A stretch of 26,696 nt of DNA from DATARH01 sp050246595 (lineage in GTDB: Bacteria; Pseudomonadota; Alphaproteobacteria; ATCC43930; CGMCC-115725). Both the position numbers and the translations under genes were made by a program. This document shows, piece after piece, positions 23,490-26,696 of the stretch. The stretch is taken from assembly GCA_050246595.1 (NCBI GenBank), contig JBFWVT010000070.1:1-26696 (forward strand), read 5' to 3'. The notes beneath the pieces are model-generated. The model was given only the letters and a program-made list of their open reading frames with translations, did not search any database and had not been told where the DNA came from. The number at the start of each line of letters is the position of its first letter. Within the stretch, counting starts at the first letter, position 1.

Positions 23490-24251
23490 TCAGGCAAGCG
23501 CCGCGGGGGCTTGCGGCACGGTCCGCCAGAATTCCGGATCGTGGCCGAAAAAGACCCGCGCTCCGGCGGCTTCGAGTGCGGCAAGCCGGTCGAGCGAGGC
23601 CAGCATCTGCTCGCGGTCGTATAGGAAGCGCGGCAGGCGCCTCTCGCGCAAGGTACGGCAGAAATAGCAGCTGTCGGCCGCCAGCACGACATCGCCGCCG
23701 GGCAGGCGCAGTCTCAGCGATTGGTGCCCCGGCGTGTGGCCATGGGTCGGCAGGCAGACGACCGAACCGTCGCCGAATACGTCATGCTCGCCGTCGACGA
23801 GGCGCAATTTATGGCCAAGGTCGAAATCGCGCCGGTCGAAGCCGCTGCGGGTGCCGTTATCGGGATCCATGCCGGCGTCCCATTCGCGGCGCTGCACGAT
23901 GAGCGTGGCGTTCGGGATTTGCGCGTTGCCGCCGCAATGGTCGAAATGAAAATGCGAGTTGATCAGCAGATCGATTTTGCCGGGATCGCGGTCGAGCGCA
24001 CGCAGTCGGGCACTGATCTCGTCGCCGGGATGATAGTCGAACGCAAACAGGCCGGCGAGACGAGGCCCGAGCCGACCGGCCGGATCGTGCTGGCAATCGG
24101 GGTGCATGCCGGCATCGAACAGCGCCGTGCCTTTCGGATGCTCGATCAGATAGGCCGGGATCGGCAGCCGGATGCGGCCCTCGCCGCCTTCCATCAGACG
24201 GCCGAAATCGCCTTCGAGCCAGCCGCAGGTGAATGCGTATACGTTCAGCAT
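23490..24251 (-). CDS. Metallo-beta-lactamase-fold hydrolase, AHL-lactonase-like
   Basis: The 253-residue protein has the dinuclear-zinc motif NSHFHFDHCGGN (H100, H102, D104, H105), then THGHTPGHQSL (170-180), AADSCYF (D193 and Y196) and a final GHDPEFW (H237). The spacing D-x-x-Y matches the AiiA/AttM lactonases, in which that tyrosine assists lactone opening. Likely substrates are N-acyl homoserine lactones or gamma-butyrolactone. No signal peptide is seen, so it is cytoplasmic. ATG at 24251 has a GGAGGTC ribosome site. No luxI or luxR gene lies in the window. Confidence 0.88.
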   Translation of the reverse strand: MLNVYAFTCGWLEGDFGRLMEGGEGRIRLPIPAYLIEHPKGTALFDAGMHPDCQHDPAGRLGPRLAGLFAFDYHPGDEISARLRALDRDPGKIDLLINSHFHFDHCGGNAQIPNATLIVQRREWDAGMDPDNGTRSGFDRRDFDLGHKLRLVDGEHDVFGDGSVVCLPTHGHTPGHQSLRLRLPGGDVVLAADSCYFCRTLRERRLPRFLYDREQMLASLDRLAALEAAGARVFFGHDPEFWRTVPQAPAALA

Positions 24252-24390
24252 TGACGACCTCCGAACCGCTGATGCCGAGTCGCGTTCGAGCAGAGGCTCC
24301 GGGTCCGGCGGCGCGCGAACAACCGCCCGGACCATCGGTGGAGCCTATGTCGGGCAGACGCTTCGATCCCACGGCGGCGGAGCAGTGAAC

Positions 24391-24633
24391 TTAAGCCATT
24401 TCGGGGAGCGGGGCTTCGATGCGTTGACCGGCCAGTTCCAGAACCAGGGTCCCTTGCGCGCCGTCGCGCAACTGGGCGTTGGCGTTGAGCAATTCGATTC
24501 CGTAAGCCGATCCATCAGACGCAAGATCGATATTCACCTCATCGCTGACCTTGACGGTTTCAACCTCCACGCCCGCCGCCTCGCGCAGCCGCATATACGC
24601 GATATTCCGCCGCGGATCGTAGCTGAGATACAC
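24391..24633 (-). CDS. DUF2283 family protein
   Basis: The 80-residue product matches the DUF2283 pattern with YDPRRNIAYMRL near the start, then SDEVNIDLASDGSAYGIELLNA. Such proteins are commonly found beside DUF4258 genes and have been predicted as antitoxin-like, though this is not proven. GTG at 24633 is chosen because GAGAGGAG lies at good distance; the open frame to 24690 overlaps the upstream gene. It starts 14 bases after the DUF4258 gene's stop. Confidence 0.82.
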   Translation of the reverse strand: MYLSYDPRRNIAYMRLREAAGVEVETVKVSDEVNIDLASDGSAYGIELLNANAQLRDGAQGTLVLELAGQRIEAPLPEMA

Positions 24634-24647
24634 CGTATCGCTCCTCT

Positions 24648-24897
24648 CTAAAATAAAAAGTATTTCACGATGACGCTGATGACCAACCAATCGTCATCTT
24701 CATAGGTTGCAATCGCTTCGATCTGCTTTATTGCGAAGCTGCGCCCGCCAGCTTCCATCGAAGCGGAAATTGCGGCGAAATCCTGCCCGCCCGAATTTCG
24801 CCGGGATACGCTCGCCGTCGCGGATAGCGGCTTCGACCTCTTCTTCCGTCGCGCCGCGCTCGCGCATGCGCTCTCGGGCATGGGGATGAAGCCGCAT
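24648..24897 (-). pseudogene. DUF4258 family gene broken by a frameshift
   Basis: The first part reads MRLHPHARERMRERGATEEE, later AKFGRAGFRRNFRFDGSW, as in DUF4258 proteins. The frame then runs into a stop at 24700. The expected family ending, SFAIKQIEAIATY...DDWLVISVIVKYFLF, is found in the +1 frame and ends at 24648. One extra G in the GGG run near 24744-24747 (minus strand TGGCGGGCGC, expected TGGCGGCGC) accounts for the break, so this is a recent mutation, a sequencing error or, less likely, programmed frameshifting. DUF4258 proteins are thought to be toxin-like partners of DUF2283. It begins seven bases after the dioxygenase-like gene. Confidence 0.82.
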
Positions 24898-24904
24898 GCG
24901 CGGC

Positions 24905-25450
24905 TCAGGCGGCGTTCGCCTCCTCGAACATGCGGCGGTGCAGCGCGTAGTCGTAATCGCGTTCGAGCAGGTTTTCCGGGTCCCAGTCGCTGCGGCCGCC
25001 GCCGTAGAAATCGCCGCCATAGACGTGGATCGCGGCGGTCAGCCGGTCGAGCGGGTTGGTCACCGAATGGATGACATCGCGCCCCAGCGGCTCGGCGCAC
25101 CCCGCACCGAGCGACTTGGCCCCGGCCGCCTCGATCAGCCCGCCGGCAGCGCTTGGCACGCGGCGCCAGAAGATGTTGTCCTCGCGCCCGGTATAAACGC
25201 CGATCACGGCCCACATCCGGTGGTCGTGCGGCATGATCGTCATCCGCCTGCCCCAGACGACGTTGAGAATTGTAACCGTGTCCGATTTGTAGAGCGGCGT
25301 CACCCCGGCGCGGGCCGGCTCGCCGAGCGCGGCGAGGATCGCTTCCGGCTCCGAATTGGCCCGCGCCAGCACCTCGCGCGCCGCCTTGTGGCTCGAGTCC
25401 TGCCGCACCGCGTCGCGGCAATCCTCGATAAACCGATCGAGATCGAACAT
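24905..25450 (-). CDS. Cysteine-dioxygenase-like cupin protein
   Basis: The 181-residue protein matches the small double-stranded beta-helix metal enzymes related to cysteine dioxygenase. The motif TIMPHDHRMWAVIGVYTGRED supplies H75 and H77, and DVIHSV supplies H128 as third iron ligand. Such enzymes oxidise a thiol to a sulfinate using iron and oxygen; the actual thiol is not known. ATG at 25450 has an AAAGGGAG ribosome site. The gene leads a likely three-gene transcript with the DUF4258 and DUF2283 genes. Confidence 0.85.
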   Translation of the reverse strand: MFDLDRFIEDCRDAVRQDSSHKAAREVLARANSEPEAILAALGEPARAGVTPLYKSDTVTILNVVWGRRMTIMPHDHRMWAVIGVYTGREDNIFWRRVPSAAGGLIEAAGAKSLGAGCAEPLGRDVIHSVTNPLDRLTAAIHVYGGDFYGGGRSDWDPENLLERDYDYALHRRMFEEANAA

Positions 25451-25490
25451 CGCGCTCCCTTTCCTGCCTGATGACGAGGGGTCGGGGGAT

Positions 25491-26663
25491 TTACCAGCCT
25501 CCACCGCCGTCGCCAGCTTCACCGCCGTCGCCGGGGCTATCCCACCTGGGCTCCAACTCAAGATAGGCGGCATATACTCCATTACCACTGCCGCCGGGAT
25601 CGTCCGACCAGCCGGTAAACAGATCGGAATCTGTCGAGAATGCCGTAAGGTCGGCATACTCGAAAGCCGCCGGATCGCCGAAAGCAGCGAAATTATCAAG
25701 GGCACCAGCCGGCGCGGCCGGCGCGTTCCCGCTCAGATCGGTGATGATGGCGTCAGGCGCTGTAGCGGCAAGCGGATCGTCCGCGACGGTCATTGCCCCG
25801 GTTCCGTCCTGGATCAGGATTTGGAAGACATGCGGCGCTGTTTGCGTGCCGTCGCGGTCGGTCACTGTAAACGTGAAGCTGTCGACGAGCGCTTCGCCGC
25901 CGTTCTGAAAATAACCAAAGCCGCCAAGATCGATGTCAGCCTGCGTAAACGAGGTTGCCGGCTTGCCGTCAATCCACAGGGTTCCGTGCGACGGTCCGGC
26001 TGTGATCGTATAGACCATCTCGTCCGGATCATTGCCGAGCGCTACCGTACAGAGCGCATCCTTCCAGATATTGTACGTACCGCCTGCCGATACCGTAATC
26101 GTGTCGTTCTCGAACACGACTGGGTCGGCAGTATCGACGATGGCGATCGTGAACGGCTCCGGCCCGATCCAGTTGCCAGCCTCATCAGCAACGGTGAACG
26201 TGAATCCGTCTTGTGTGCCGGCAGCGCCATCCTGGCGGTATTGCACGCGGCCGGAATCGATGTCGGCCTGCGTAAATGTGCTCGTCGCCACGCCGTCGAG
26301 GAGCAGCGTGCCGTAGCCCGGCGCCGTGACGATAGTATAGGTCAACCCTTCGGGTCCGCTGTAATTGTCGGTGGACAGCAGAAACTCTGTCGAGATCGTG
26401 GCAGTACCGCCAACCGCAACCGGCAGCGTGCTCTGCGGCTCTTCCGGAAAAGTGTCGTCGAGCGTAATTGCAATCTTGTATGAATTATTATCACGATTCA
26501 AATCATTAACTTTGTCGTCGTAATCCGCTACAACGATAAGATAATTTGTTCTAGAAAAGAGGCGACTACTTAATCTTACTGCGTCATAGAAATGGATGGG
26601 CGCCGGTAGTTTGGCGTGGGGCGTTGCAGCATGGACATCGCGCCAGGGTGGTTGCGAGGGCAA
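25491..26663 (-). CDS. CSPG/cadherin-like repeat protein, probable 5'-truncated fragment
   Basis: The readable 390 residues contain the end of a CARDB-like domain (NYLIVVADYDDKVNDLNRDN, 40-59), then two CSPG-type repeats, each with a T[YF]TI..GP/APG..GTL block and a FTQADID segment (130-136 and 239-245) ending SFTFTV or GFTFTV. An acidic tail with GDGGEAGDGGGGW follows. Such repeats belong to very large secreted adhesins. No signal peptide is visible, the first 33 residues do not look like any of these domains, and an in-frame TGA lies just upstream (26667-26669), so the listed TTG start is only the limit of the frame. The 3' end (TAA at 25491) looks natural. Confidence 0.65.
   Translation of the reverse strand: MPSQPPWRDVHAATPHAKLPAPIHFYDAVRLSSRLFSRTNYLIVVADYDDKVNDLNRDNNSYKIAITLDDTFPEEPQSTLPVAVGGTATISTEFLLSTDNYSGPEGLTYTIVTAPGYGTLLLDGVATSTFTQADIDSGRVQYRQDGAAGTQDGFTFTVADEAGNWIGPEPFTIAIVDTADPVVFENDTITVSAGGTYNIWKDALCTVALGNDPDEMVYTITAGPSHGTLWIDGKPATSFTQADIDLGGFGYFQNGGEALVDSFTFTVTDRDGTQTAPHVFQILIQDGTGAMTVADDPLAATAPDAIITDLSGNAPAAPAGALDNFAAFGDPAAFEYADLTAFSTDSDLFTGWSDDPGGSGNGVYAAYLELEPRWDSPGDGGEAGDGGGGW
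26461..26580. other. AT-rich block inside the repeat-protein fragment
   Basis: By hand count the 120 bases are about 33% GC, while flanking DNA is 60% or more. The block codes for the CARDB-like remnant and its upstream junction. It may mark foreign DNA or a recombination boundary. Confidence 0.6.
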
Positions 26664-26696
26664 CGATCAGGTGTCGGCGGATCGTCGCGATCGAGT

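Noticed and set aside
26581..26696. Remnant of an insertion sequence at the right edge
   Set aside because: All frames were read; none gives transposase motifs or terminal inverted repeats, so no mobile element can be supported.

Overview
The window is high-GC DNA, hand-counted near 75% in a line of cinA, from what looks like an alphaproteobacterium. The best evidence for that is the minus-strand run dgt, argS, SPOR protein, nagZ, scpA, scpB, which is a typical alphaproteobacterial cell-division and chromosome cluster. Palindromic intergenic repeats and a catabolic gene set (acyl-CoA dehydrogenase, GST, ThDP enzyme, luciferase-like oxidoreductase, SMP-30 lactonase) fit the same picture. I cannot name a genus. 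No tRNA, rRNA, CRISPR array, transposase or integrase was seen.

Positions 1-5.8 kb, mostly plus strand: an acyl-CoA dehydrogenase, a small possible secreted protein on the minus strand, a glutathione S-transferase, two tandem cytochrome c'-like monohaem proteins, a dihaem cytochrome c, and a patatin-like protein that has lost both catalytic residues. Positions 5.8-10 kb, minus strand: a ThDP-dependent enzyme, a medium-chain oxidoreductase with an adjacent metallophosphoesterase, and a DUF488 protein. nnrS is divergent from DUF488. Nitric-oxide-related themes (cytochrome c', NnrS) occur within about 8 kb, but they do not form one operon.

Positions 11.4-22.7 kb, one long co-directional minus-strand block. 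In transcription order it holds dgt, argS, a SPOR protein, nagZ, a site-2-protease-like M50 peptidase, scpA, scpB, an LLM oxidoreductase, an SMP-30 lactonase, a 98-residue protein, a HEPN-like protein, and a CinA with a degenerate C-terminal domain. Start and stop codons overlap or nearly touch from argS to scpB. The HEPN-like gene and its 98-residue partner overlap each other and are visibly AT-richer (about 48% GC by hand count over 12841-13140). They are my leading candidate for an undescribed two-gene, toxin-antitoxin-like module.

Positions 22.7-26.7 kb: an intact Phd/PIN toxin-antitoxin pair with a likely autoregulatory palindrome, an AHL-lactonase-like metallo-hydrolase, and a three-gene set. 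That set is a thiol-dioxygenase-like enzyme, a frameshifted DUF4258 gene and an intact DUF2283 gene. Last comes the 3' part of a CSPG/cadherin-like repeat protein whose upstream end runs into a sharply AT-rich block (about 33% GC) and an in-frame stop.

A modular palindromic repeat family occupies three intergenic gaps (about 1.46, 7.6-7.8 and 14.5-14.65 kb). No gap without a gene exceeds 300 bases. The largest (7551-7824) is mostly this repeat. The others hold the promoter, hairpin and repeat features listed, or nothing recognisable.
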